Below, in pieces: positions 34,321 through 42,413 of a DNA stretch of 64,000 bases. Both the position numbers and the translations under genes were made by a program. Origin of the DNA: Micavibrio sp. UBA6147. Its GTDB lineage: Bacteria; Pseudomonadota; Alphaproteobacteria; Micavibrionales; UBA1664. The DNA lies in the NCBI GenBank assembly GCA_002423185.1, contig DIUX01000004.1:62001-126000 (forward strand), written 5' to 3'. Each line of letters opens with the position of its first letter. The stretch's first letter is position 1. The notes under the pieces were generated by a model. That model was given only the letters and a program-made list of their open reading frames with translations. It searched no databases and was not told the DNA's origin.

Positions 34321-35514
34321 TTACGCGGCGTTTTGGTTGTAGGGGCGCGGCGTTGTATAGGCGCGGAGCAACATATATCCAAGCACACCGGACAGCGCAG
34401 AGCCGCATAAAACGCCGAGTCTGACGGATGTCAGCGCGTCTTGCGTTTCAAAAGCCAGCGTTCCGATGAAAAAGCTCATCGTGAACCCGATGCCGGTCAA
34501 GAGTGCCATACCATAGTACTGTTTCCAGTTGGTCTGATCCGGCAATTTGCAAATGCCAAGCGCAACCGACACCGCGGTAAAGAGCATGACCCCCAATTGC
34601 TTGCCAAGGAAAAGGCCGAGCAATACGCCGAGCGTGATCGGGTTTGAAAAGGAGTCCATAGACATGCCGGAAAACGAAATCCCCGCATTGGCAAAGGCAA
34701 AAATCGGCAACACTCCGAAATTCACCCAAGGGTGCAGCGAGTGTTCAAGGTGTTTGGCGGGCGATTTTCCGTCTTTGTTTTGCACTTTATACGGGATGCA
34801 CAGCCCCAAAACCACGCCGGCCAATGTGGCATGCACGCCTGACTTCAAAACACTCGCCCATAAAATAAGGCCGACCAGAATATAGGGAACGAGGGATGCC
34901 ACCTTGAACCGGTTCAAAGTCACCAAAATAATGATGCAGACCGAGGCCACGGCAAGCGACACATACGACAAATCCGCCGTATAGAAAATGGCGATAATGA
35001 TAACGGCGGCAAGGTCGTCAATGACGGCGATCGTCACCAAGGTGACTTTGAGCGCCGTGGGAATACGGTTGCCGAGCAACATAATAACGCCGAGCGCAAA
35101 GGCAATATCGGTCGCGGCGGGAATTGCCCAGCCGCCGATTGTTTCGGGGTTGCCGTGGTTAAAGGCATAATAAATAAGCGCCGGAAAAACAATGCCGCCC
35201 AAGGCCGCAATGGCGGGGAGTATGCATTGCTGGGGCGTCGAAAGATGCCCACTGATCGTTTCACGCTTGATCTCAAGCCCGACCAGCAAAAAGAACACCG
35301 CCATCAAGCCATCGTTAATCCACAACAGCAAGGGCTTATAGATTTCAAAGCTTCCGGCCTTGATCGCAACGGGTGTGTGGAGCAAGCTGTCATACAGCCC
35401 GAACAGGGGGGAATTCACCATCACAAGGGAAATAACGGCGGCAAGGCCGAGCAAAATCCCCGGGGCGGGCCCGTAATCTTTGAAGGCTATAAGGCGCTGA
35501 AGCAATGCGTTCAT
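34321..35514 (-). CDS. nhaA: Na+/H+ antiporter NhaA
   Basis: 397 residues with about 12 membrane helices. Family landmarks are present: GLEIKRETISGHLS, the double Asp in VTIAVIDDLAAVIII (the ion-binding pair), and FALGVIMLLG. NhaA exports Na+ (or Li+) in exchange for two H+ and is controlled by pH. It is monocistronic and divergent from the grpE-like gene, with 328 bases between. No operator is recognised. Confidence 0.96.
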   Translation of the reverse strand: MNALLQRLIAFKDYGPAPGILLGLAAVISLVMVNSPLFGLYDSLLHTPVAIKAGSFEIYKPLLLWINDGLMAVFFLLVGLEIKRETISGHLSTPQQCILPAIAALGGIVFPALIYYAFNHGNPETIGGWAIPAATDIAFALGVIMLLGNRIPTALKVTLVTIAVIDDLAAVIIIAIFYTADLSYVSLAVASVCIIILVTLNRFKVASLVPYILVGLILWASVLKSGVHATLAGVVLGLCIPYKVQNKDGKSPAKHLEHSLHPWVNFGVLPIFAFANAGISFSGMSMDSFSNPITLGVLLGLFLGKQLGVMLFTAVSVALGICKLPDQTNWKQYYGMALLTGIGFTMSFFIGTLAFETQDALTSVRLGVLCGSALSGVLGYMLLRAYTTPRPYNQNAA

Positions 35515-35842
35515 GAAGATTCTTTCCGGTTGTATTCAGCCAGTCTTATCAGACTGATAAAATGCCAAAAAAAAGCGTCATCGTCCAACGAAAAGCGGCA
35601 TGGCGCCGTGGGGTGTGGACAGTTCTGTCACGCGGGTGGATCTTCAGGCCGTTTTGAGCCCAGAATAGCCCGTTTTTATTTTCCGTAAAAGTTTGCATTC
35701 GTGTTTTTGTTATGGTAATAAGGGCTAGACTTTACGCATTATCCGCTTATCCGCAAATTAAGCGGCTTTATAAAGGCCACATGCTGCGGATGTTAAACGA
35801 TAAGAATAGACAACAAACACACATAATAAGGCTGAGGTTCCA
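35515..35842. other. Divergent intergenic region between nhaA and the grpE-like gene
   Basis: No gene. It must hold both promoters. The only clear element is a hairpin CCGCTTA-tccgcaaat-TAAGCGG at 35743-35765, in the probable 5' leader of the grpE-like gene. I see no convincing heat-shock (sigma32) promoter match. Confidence 0.4.
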
Positions 35843-37000
35843 ATGTCATCTGAAAATAATCCTGACGTCACCCCCCTTGACGCAACTCCAGACGCAACCC
35901 CCCCAGAATCCTCCCAAGAAACCGAAGCGCCAGCCGCAGGTGTTCCAGCGGTTGATTTCGAGATCATCTCACGGGACGCGATCGAGCTTTTGGGCTTGTC
36001 CGACAGCCGTTTGGAACAACTCAAATCCGCCATGGTGAATGCGCGTCAGGAAACCAAAACAAAGATTGATGCGGAAAAAGAAGCCGTCTCGAAAAAACTG
36101 GCGCGTGACTTTATGAAAGCCATCCGTTCCTTGGACGATGAAATCGCGGCGCTTGATACTGCGGATGTGAGCGGCAACGAAGCCTTGGTTGCCATGGCAA
36201 CAGGCGTGCGGATGATTAATGACGGCCTCAAGAAAACGGTCGAAAAACACAAATTGTCCGATATAAAGGACGAAGAGCCTTCTGCCGCCCCTGCCGCAAC
36301 ATCCGGCGAGGTCGCGCCAGCCGGTGAAACACAGCCCGCTGCCGAAGCCGGCAAAGTCGATTTCTTGGCGGCCGCAACGCAGAGCTTTAAAAAAGGCCGT
36401 CTTGGCGGTTTTGCAGGGCTCAAACGCCCCGATCCGTTCAGTGGTCTGGATGTTTTGACGGAACGTATGGCGGCGGTGATCGAACAAATCCCCGCGCCGT
36501 CAACCGAGGAAGCCCCCAATGAAGGCGGGCTGGATGCGTCTAACCCGCTGGTCGCCATTCGGGCGAAGCTGGTTGAAAACCTGTCCTCCATCACATCATT
36601 GGCAACTGAAAAACAACAAATCAGTGGCCGTGTTGAGCGCGACGTTGCCGACGCCAAAAAATTCGGTGCCAAAAAATTGGCGGAGGATTTCATTGTGGTG
36701 GTCGATAATATGGATCGTGCCATCAAGGCTGCGCCACAGGCACAAGTCGAAAACGAGGCTTTCAGCAAGATGTTCGAAGGCGTTAAGGAGGCTCGCGGCG
36801 TTTTACTCGCGGCTTTCGAGGCAAACGGCATTGTCCGTGACGAACCGCAAGGCGAAAAATTCGATCCGAACAAACACGAATCCATGTATATGGCGCCTGT
36901 GCCGGGTGTGAAAACTAGCACGGTCATCAGTGTCGAAGAGCCCGGCTACACCCTCAACGGTCGCGTCCTGCGCGCCGCAAAGGTCGGCATCGCGCTGTAA
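35843..37000 (+). CDS. grpE: GrpE-like cochaperone with a second GrpE-like module
   Basis: 385 residues, about twice the usual GrpE length. Residues 245-385 are a normal GrpE: coiled coil, a four-helix-bundle segment (KKFGAKKLAEDFIVVVDNMD), then the beta domain with KFDPNKHESMYMAPVPG and a closing PGYTLNGRVLRAAKVG. Residues about 54-139 look like a degenerate copy of the helical part (SKKLARDFMKAIRSLDDEI, then GVRMINDGLKKTVEKH) without the beta domain. A Pro/Ala/Glu linker joins them. GrpE is the nucleotide-exchange factor of DnaK and dimerises by its coiled coil. dnaK is not adjacent. GAGG precedes the ATG by six bases. Confidence 0.85.
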   Translation: MSSENNPDVTPLDATPDATPPESSQETEAPAAGVPAVDFEIISRDAIELLGLSDSRLEQLKSAMVNARQETKTKIDAEKEAVSKKLARDFMKAIRSLDDEIAALDTADVSGNEALVAMATGVRMINDGLKKTVEKHKLSDIKDEEPSAAPAATSGEVAPAGETQPAAEAGKVDFLAAATQSFKKGRLGGFAGLKRPDPFSGLDVLTERMAAVIEQIPAPSTEEAPNEGGLDASNPLVAIRAKLVENLSSITSLATEKQQISGRVERDVADAKKFGAKKLAEDFIVVVDNMDRAIKAAPQAQVENEAFSKMFEGVKEARGVLLAAFEANGIVRDEPQGEKFDPNKHESMYMAPVPGVKTSTVISVEEPGYTLNGRVLRAAKVGIAL

Positions 37001-37027
37001 AACGCGCTGTAAAAAAGGCCTTCTAAT

Positions 37028-37047
37028 ACGACGAATATTCTCGTCGT
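37028..37047 (+). repeat. Perfect hairpin after the grpE-like gene
   Basis: ACGACGA-atattc-TCGTCGT, seven pairs, lies between the grpE stop and the terminator. It may stabilise the mRNA 3' end. Confidence 0.5.
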
Positions 37048-37060
37048 CCAATCATTCTTC

Positions 37061-37090
37061 AAAAACTCCGCTCAAAAGGCGGGGTTTTTT
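37061..37090 (+). terminator. Terminator of the grpE-like gene
   Basis: AAAAACTCCGC-tcaaaag-GCGGGGTTTTTT, one G-U pair, strong T-run. It also sits just before the stop of the minus-strand fatty-acid hydroxylase and may serve both strands. Confidence 0.82.
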
Positions 37091-37094
37091 GTGC

Positions 37095-37913
37095 TTATGA
37101 CGGGCGTTTAAAGGGCGACATCAACAGGGCGATCAAGCCGTAACGCGCAGCGCCTTGTCTGTTTTTCAGGCCAATCTCCATGGCGTCATGGCCGTCTTTG
37201 GGCTGGGGGGTGTAGGTTTTGAAAGCGCGGTCCCAAAACGCGATGAAAAACCCGAAATTGGAATTATGTTCGCGTTGGTGGACGGAATGATGGACGCGGT
37301 GCATGTCGGGGGTGACGATGACAAGGCGCAAAACGCGGTCAAGTGCGGCTGGCAATCGTAAGTTGGAATGGGAAAACAACGCCCCGCCATTCAACAAAAT
37401 CTCGAATATAACCACGGCGGCAACGGGGGCGCCGATCAAAAGAATGACCCCCATTTTAAACCCCATAGAGATCAAAGCCTCAAGCGGATGAAACCGCAAT
37501 CCGGTGGTGACATCCATGTCGCCATCCGCGTGATGGGCGGCGTGGAGCCTCCACAGAATGTCAAACTTATGAAAAATAACATGTTGCGCATAAATGCTAA
37601 GGTCGAGGATGAGGATGCAAAGAATGCCGCCGACCCACAGAGCAATGCCCCCCAATTCGCTTTGCCCATCCATCATCATCATAGGCCAAAGCCCGATGCC
37701 GCGGGATTGGGCAAACATGGCGGCGCCAATCGCGGCGGCTGGGAACACAAGGTAAATACAGCCGATATTCAGCGCCGCCAGCCCCAAATTCGCGGGCCAT
37801 CGCCGCGATCGTGGCGTCGCATAGGGGCGGCGCGGCTGTCTATATTCAAGAAAGGCGAAGCCGCCGAGCAATATAACAAAGAAAAACAATCGGATGAGGG
37901 ATTCTGTTTGCAT
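37095..37913 (-). CDS. Fatty-acid hydroxylase / sterol desaturase family protein
   Basis: 272 residues with four or five membrane helices. The di-iron His clusters are clear: HVIFHKFDILWRLHAAHHADG, followed by the HPLE box and HRVHHSVH near the C-terminus. These enzymes use a non-haem di-iron centre and O2 to hydroxylate or desaturate lipids, sterols or carotenoids at the membrane. The substrate cannot be told. The start MQTESLIRL at 37913 is chosen over a GTG at 37979 because the intervening residues are polar and not family-like. Ribosome-binding site is weak. Confidence 0.85.
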   Translation of the reverse strand: MQTESLIRLFFFVILLGGFAFLEYRQPRRPYATPRSRRWPANLGLAALNIGCIYLVFPAAAIGAAMFAQSRGIGLWPMMMMDGQSELGGIALWVGGILCILILDLSIYAQHVIFHKFDILWRLHAAHHADGDMDVTTGLRFHPLEALISMGFKMGVILLIGAPVAAVVIFEILLNGGALFSHSNLRLPAALDRVLRLVIVTPDMHRVHHSVHQREHNSNFGFFIAFWDRAFKTYTPQPKDGHDAMEIGLKNRQGAARYGLIALLMSPFKRPS

Positions 37914-38193
37914 AATACTTGATATATTTTTCGTAATTCTTTGTTGTGGCGCGTCATTGTGGGCTAGGTTCGGCGGCACTGGTGGGGCGTGTTTTACGCC
38001 CGCGTCTTGTGCCTTTCAGGCGCTTTTTCTTTTGGTTTAAAGAGATTGCATAAAAACTTGCCCGCGCCGAATAATCGCGATATAGCTGGAATTATACAAA
38101 ATAAAAACATGTTTGCATAGCGTGCCGCCCTCTTTGATCGTGGCTATCTAAAGCAAGCATATCGATCAAACAGGAACAGGGCAGGAGCCGGCA

Positions 38194-40104
38194 ATGTCAG
38201 ACCTCAAAGTCGCTATGAATCTGGTGCGCAGCATCATGGATGATTGCGACACGATTTCCCGCAATCGCAAGACCACCACCGTGCTGGGCTCAATGGGGCT
38301 GCGCGAGTATAAAGCATCTGATTTCAAGATGTTGGCGCTGGATAATATCATCTCCACCTTTGAAAAAATGATGCTTCAGGATCGCTCACCGGCGATGGAG
38401 GCGGTGGAAACCTATAACCGTCTGATGTTCCTTAAGGACGGCGTCATTTTGAACGATCAAAAGGCCGAGCGCCGCTTCCGCGACACGGTGCGCCGTGTTG
38501 AGAACGAAAAACTCGGGCCTGATCATAAGGTTCCGCCGTTTATCAAGGCCGCCGTGGCGGTGTTGGGGCCTGATCACCGCATGGTCGGGCAATTGGTGGA
38601 TAAATGGATGGGGCTGGCCTTTATGTTGGCGCAGCCTCAGGTCGTGGGGCCAACTTCTGGCCGAGCCTATAAACGCGCGTGGTTCGAGATTGCGGGCGGG
38701 TTTTTCGACTATGTGAAAGACCTGAATAACCAAATCGTGACCCATCATGTCACGGCGTTCCGCGAGGCTGAAAAGCTCAAGCGCAAACAACGCGAGGCGC
38801 AGGCGAACAACAATCCGCCGCCAAAGGGAACGCTGTCCCGCCGTTTCGGTGCGGCGCATGACGCCTCACGCCGCCCGCTTCAAACCTCCCCGCGCAGTGC
38901 GCCTCAAAACCCACAACGCAGTGCGCCGGTCGCCAAAGACCATTATTCAAAACGCATACGGGACAGGGCGCGAACCAATCGACCGTTGCCGCAGCCGGAC
39001 TATTTTGAACTGCGCAAAAAAATGATCAAACCGAAACTCTATGGACTTTTAAGGGCGAAATACAGAATGCAAAACGGAAATGGCGTCGACATCTATGAAA
39101 AGGCGCTGGCGCATTTCGAGGCCAGCGTCAACGGCACGGTGAATGATAACAACAACAAAGACGGCACGCCGGAGGCACGCAGCGGCCTTGACCGCCTTGT
39201 CGGGCTCTCTAGTGTCAAGACCGACATCAAACGGCTTGAGGCGCTCATCCTGATGCAAAAAATCAAGGAAAAAGCGGGGCGTGACAATGCGGAGGAACGC
39301 TCGCTCCACCTCGTCTTTACCGGCAATCCGGGCACCGGAAAAACCACGGTTGCCCGCTATATCGGCAAATTATACAAGCGCCTTGGTGTGCTGAAAAAAG
39401 GCCATATGGTGGAGGTTGAACGCAACGACCTTGTCGGGGAATATATCGGTCAAACCGCCCCCAAAACGCGCAAGCACATCGAACGCGCCCTTGACGGGGT
39501 GTTGTTCATTGATGAGGCCTATACCCTCACCAGCGAGAGCAAGAACGATTACGGTGCCGAGGCCATCGCCACGATTTTAAAGGCGATGGAGGATGAGCGC
39601 GACCGCCTTGTGGTCATCGTTGCGGGCTATCCCGATGAAATGAAGCGCTTCATTAACGCCAATCCGGGCTTGCAATCGCGGTTCAATAAATACATCCAGT
39701 TTGATGATTATAACGGTCAGGAACTCGGCCAAATTTTTGATCAAATGCTGGGTGAGCGCGGCATTGATATTGCCACCGATGCGCGTGATCAAGTCGTTGT
39801 GGCGCTGGAGGATGCCAAATCCGTCTTGGGGCGCAATTTCGGCAATGGTCGTTTTGTCCGTAATCTGGTGGAAAAAATCGAGGAATACCAAGCCATGCGA
39901 CTTTTGATGTCCGGCGTATTGTCGGATGATCTCTTGGCGCAGGAAAGCGCAGACCTCAACGCCATGGCGGCAACCTTGTTCCGCGTGGAAAAGGCCGATG
40001 TTGACCATGCGGTGACGGATATGAAGGCGAGCATGACCCCGCCGCAAAACACCCAAGGCCAAATCCGCGTCGTTAATAAACGCCCCAAAACTCCGGCGCC
40101 TTAA
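38194..40104 (+). CDS. CbxX/SpoVK-type AAA+ ATPase with long N-terminal domain
   Basis: 636 residues. The C-terminal AAA+ module has Walker A GNPGTGKTT, the pore-region DLVGEYIGQT, Walker B GVLFIDEAYTL and arginine finger NPGLQSRF, the set that defines the CbxX/CfqX (SpoVK, EccA-like) group. The N-terminal 200 residues are helical and unrecognised, followed by a basic, Pro/Arg/Asn-rich linker (about 205-265). Relatives remodel Rubisco or serve type VII secretion and sporulation. Here the gene lies 178 bases upstream of the graspetide precursor on the same strand, so a link to maturation or export of that peptide is possible but unproven. Confidence 0.82.
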   Translation: MSDLKVAMNLVRSIMDDCDTISRNRKTTTVLGSMGLREYKASDFKMLALDNIISTFEKMMLQDRSPAMEAVETYNRLMFLKDGVILNDQKAERRFRDTVRRVENEKLGPDHKVPPFIKAAVAVLGPDHRMVGQLVDKWMGLAFMLAQPQVVGPTSGRAYKRAWFEIAGGFFDYVKDLNNQIVTHHVTAFREAEKLKRKQREAQANNNPPPKGTLSRRFGAAHDASRRPLQTSPRSAPQNPQRSAPVAKDHYSKRIRDRARTNRPLPQPDYFELRKKMIKPKLYGLLRAKYRMQNGNGVDIYEKALAHFEASVNGTVNDNNNKDGTPEARSGLDRLVGLSSVKTDIKRLEALILMQKIKEKAGRDNAEERSLHLVFTGNPGTGKTTVARYIGKLYKRLGVLKKGHMVEVERNDLVGEYIGQTAPKTRKHIERALDGVLFIDEAYTLTSESKNDYGAEAIATILKAMEDERDRLVVIVAGYPDEMKRFINANPGLQSRFNKYIQFDDYNGQELGQIFDQMLGERGIDIATDARDQVVVALEDAKSVLGRNFGNGRFVRNLVEKIEEYQAMRLLMSGVLSDDLLAQESADLNAMAATLFRVEKADVDHAVTDMKASMTPPQNTQGQIRVVNKRPKTPAP

Positions 40105-40176
40105 ATCCTGTGCCATAGCGCCCTATGCCGTGAATAGCGGCCTAGGATGGCGCTGATTTAAATTGCGTCCGCCGAC

Positions 40177-40239
40177 TTGACATATTGTCTGTCGGCTGTA
40201 TGGTGGGCGGGCGTATTTCTTGACATATAATCGGCTCGG
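40177..40239 (+). promoter_or_regulatory. Promoter region of the graspetide precursor with direct repeats
   Basis: Two copies of TTGACATAT start at 40177 and 40220, 43 bases apart (about four helical turns), and similarity continues to about 20 bases. The first TTGACA has TATGGT 16 bases on and could be the -35/-10 pair; the second overlaps a TATAAT (40226-40231). They may be repressor or activator sites as well as promoter elements. Confidence 0.45.
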
Positions 40240-40282
40240 ATCCCTCCGGCCCAGACAATGAAACAATGAAAAGGTAAAAACA

Positions 40283-40810
40283 ATGCCCCTTACCATGGAT
40301 GATTTTTTGAATGATTTGAACCGTGACCCGCAATTGCGCCGCGCTTTTGAAGACGCCATTGCCGCCTTTGCTCGCCAGCGAGGCTATGCCGTTGACGCAA
40401 AAGACGTTGAGGTCGCAGGCCTGACCAAAAAAGACAAAACCGACCAACCACAACCCCGCGATCTTGACGGCCCAGTCGCCACCACCCTCGCCATGGGCGA
40501 AGAAGACAAAAAACCGACCCCGCCGCGCATTGACGCAACATCATTCGCGCTGGGTGAAGAAGACGACGCCCCGCGCGCCAGCGTCACCTTGGCTATTGGC
40601 GAAGAAGACAAACGCAATGACGGCCCAGTCGCCACCACTCTCGCTATGGGCGAAGAGGAGAAGATCCCCACATCGCGCTTTACGTCGGCTGCACTGGGCG
40701 AAGAAGACAAAAAGCCAACGCCGCCGCGCATTGATGCAACATCACTCGCGCTCGGCGAAGAAGAGCCACGTCGCGGCAAGCCTAAAAAAGGCGCTCCGAA
40801 GCCGAAATAA
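40283..40810 (+). CDS. Graspetide (plesiocin-type) precursor peptide with six core repeats
   Basis: 175 residues. Residues 1-45 resemble a Nif11-like leader (MDDFLNDLNRDPQLRR, then RQRGYAVDAKDVE). The rest holds six short repeats: TTLAMGEE 67-74, TSFALGEE 86-93, VTLAIGEE 101-108, TTLAMGEE 118-125, TSAALGEE 134-141 and TSLALGEE 153-160. They are spaced 15-19 residues with mostly Pro, Asp, Arg and Lys linkers, and a basic Gly/Pro/Lys tail follows. Plesiocin-type (group 2) graspetides have cores TTxxxxEE in which an ATP-grasp ligase links Thr hydroxyls to Glu side chains by ester bonds. The ligase gene follows directly. Predicted product: six bicyclic domains. AAGGT lies seven bases before the ATG. 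No protease or transporter is adjacent. Confidence 0.85.
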   Translation: MPLTMDDFLNDLNRDPQLRRAFEDAIAAFARQRGYAVDAKDVEVAGLTKKDKTDQPQPRDLDGPVATTLAMGEEDKKPTPPRIDATSFALGEEDDAPRASVTLAIGEEDKRNDGPVATTLAMGEEEKIPTSRFTSAALGEEDKKPTPPRIDATSLALGEEEPRRGKPKKGAPKPK

Positions 40811-40821
40811 TACACTGAATC

Positions 40822-40860
40822 TCCCCATGGCGGGCTTAGCGCTCTCCATGGGGATTTTTT
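40822..40860 (+). terminator. Attenuating terminator between precursor and ligase
   Basis: TCCCCATGG (40822-40830), a 15-base loop, CCATGGGGA (40846-40854), then TTTTTT. Perfect nine-pair stem. It lies 11 bases after the precursor stop and before the ligase start, so most transcripts would end here and only read-through would reach the ligase. Confidence 0.8.
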
Positions 40861-40878
40861 ATGCCGAAAGAGATTTGC

Positions 40879-41787
40879 ATGATTATCATCGCCGGTGGAT
40901 CATCAGACCATAATATAGGGCGCGTGGCCGATGCGGTTGCGGCGCGAGGCTATGACCACGCGGTGATCCATACGGATGCGGCGGTGCCGCTGCGCTGGCG
41001 GTTTAATGCGGAGGCCGGATTATGGCTCGATGATGCCGATTTGTCCAAAGGGGCGCATAGTCTGTTCATCCGTTATGACGTTTTTCAAAAAGCGGACAGC
41101 CCCTTCAGTGCGCAGGTGCCGTCCGCTATGCGCTCTGTCATCGCCTCAAACTGGCATGATGCGATCAAGGGATGGGCGCTCGCCAGCCCCAATGTCCGTG
41201 TTTTGAACCACGAGAGCGCCGATAGTGACGTGAATAAAATCCGTAATATGGTCTATGCGCGCGAGCTTGGTTTTGACCTGCCGCGCACATGGGTGAGCAA
41301 CGATCTGAAGGCCATTCCCGACCCCGAAAACTGGATTGTCAAACCCGCCAGCGGCGGCGAACATACGCGCTTGTTGCGGGATGTGTTGAACGCATCGGCG
41401 CGCAAGGTGTGGGAGGCCGAACTCCGCCCATGGATCGTGCAAGAAAAACTCGCCTATCCCGAGCTGCGTATTTTCAAAGTCGGGGCGTGGTTTTTTTCGT
41501 TCCGCATCATGAATAACAGTCTGGATTCACGGGCGAATCTTGAGGGCATGGCGATGGAGGCCGTTCCGACTCCATCCGACCTCATGGATAAAATGACGGC
41601 ATTGACGCGCCGTTTGGGGCTTGATTATGCGGCGGCGGATTTTAAAACATGTCCCAAGACCGGCATTTTGAAGTTTCTTGAAATCAACACCATGCCGATG
41701 CTCACCGGTTATGATAATGTTTGCGGCGGTCAATTATCAGATGCGCTGGCTATCCATTTGAAAAAATTACAACCTTCGAAGCCGTAA
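40879..41787 (+). CDS. ATP-grasp ligase, graspetide macrocyclase (MvdC/PsnB-like)
   Basis: 302 residues from the ATG at 40879, which has AAAGAG six bases upstream; an ATG at 40861 is also in frame but sits in the terminator T-run. ATP-grasp signatures are NKIRNMVYARELGFDLPRTW, the lysine loop NWIVKPASGGEHT, IVQEKL, RIFKVGAW and the metal-binding end DYAAADF ... KFLEINTMPML (Glu and Asn of the ExN motif). The order and size match the MvdC/MvdD/PsnB clade that makes omega-ester or amide bonds in graspetides. The enzyme would phosphorylate Glu carboxylates with ATP and let Thr or Ser hydroxyls attack. Substrate: the protein encoded just upstream. Confidence 0.85.
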   Translation: MIIIAGGSSDHNIGRVADAVAARGYDHAVIHTDAAVPLRWRFNAEAGLWLDDADLSKGAHSLFIRYDVFQKADSPFSAQVPSAMRSVIASNWHDAIKGWALASPNVRVLNHESADSDVNKIRNMVYARELGFDLPRTWVSNDLKAIPDPENWIVKPASGGEHTRLLRDVLNASARKVWEAELRPWIVQEKLAYPELRIFKVGAWFFSFRIMNNSLDSRANLEGMAMEAVPTPSDLMDKMTALTRRLGLDYAAADFKTCPKTGILKFLEINTMPMLTGYDNVCGGQLSDALAIHLKKLQPSKP

Positions 41788-41876
41788 GGGGAAGGGGAGC
41801 GCCCCACCCAAAAAAATGACTCGTTTTCGCGCGCCTTTTTCTATCCATGGGGCTCGGTTTATGCTATTCTCTGTGT

Positions 41877-42284
41877 ATGGATTTATCTCAAGTAGTACTC
41901 ATTAATTATGTCGATAAGACCCGCCTTACTGCGGAAAGCCCCCTCTTGACCGTTCAAAAGCTTGTGCGCCTTTATGCCGATAACGGCACAGAGAGCAACG
42001 CAACGCGCGTCCTGAGCCTCAGCGTCCGGCATTGGAAACTCTATGACCTTTTGACGGGGCATTATGCCGTTGAACCGCATGTTTTGTTCGAAACGGCGGT
42101 GAAATATATCCAGACCAAGAAAAGCCATTTTGACGAAGCGATGGAAATTTGCCTCGACCTTATTTGTGATACGCTCGACATCAACACGGAAGAGTCCAAA
42201 AAACACGCCCGCGAAGATGTGTCGGAGGCGGTCAAAGCCATGGCGGGGGCGGAACAAAAGGCGCCATCAAAAACACTGCATTAA
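41877..42284 (+). CDS. Hypothetical protein, 135 aa
   Basis: Starts MDLSQVVLINYVDKTRLT. Mostly helical, soluble, with a central KLYDLLTGHYAVEPHVLFE and an acidic, Lys-rich C-terminus. I do not recognise a family. It begins 89 bases after the ligase stop on the same strand and is followed by a terminator, so it may be the last gene of the graspetide unit. There is no clear ribosome-binding site, and TATGCTATTCT about ten bases upstream looks like a -10 element, which would make it a nearly leaderless separate transcript. Confidence 0.55.
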   Translation: MDLSQVVLINYVDKTRLTAESPLLTVQKLVRLYADNGTESNATRVLSLSVRHWKLYDLLTGHYAVEPHVLFETAVKYIQTKKSHFDEAMEICLDLICDTLDINTEESKKHAREDVSEAVKAMAGAEQKAPSKTLH

Positions 42285-42323
42285 CTTGCTTTTCCAGTGT
42301 TTTTTACATGATTTTGCGAATAA

Positions 42324-42348
42324 AAAAGGGCGTTTGATACGCCCTTTT
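42324..42348. terminator. Bidirectional terminator
   Basis: AAAAGGGCG-tttgata-CGCCCTTTT with a longer A-run on the left, so it works best on the minus strand (after the Pycsar-like gene) and also on the plus strand after 42284. Confidence 0.8.
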
Positions 42349-42386
42349 GCGTTGAAGGGGTGCGTTGAAGGGGTGCGTTGAGGGTT
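42348..42386. repeat. 13-bp tandem repeat, three copies
   Basis: TGCGTTGAAGGGG occurs twice in a row (42348-42360, 42361-42373), then TGCGTTGAGGGTT (42374-42386). Intergenic. Confidence 0.6.
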
Positions 42387-42413
42387 TGCATTGATAGGGC
42401 GGCGCATCTTCCC

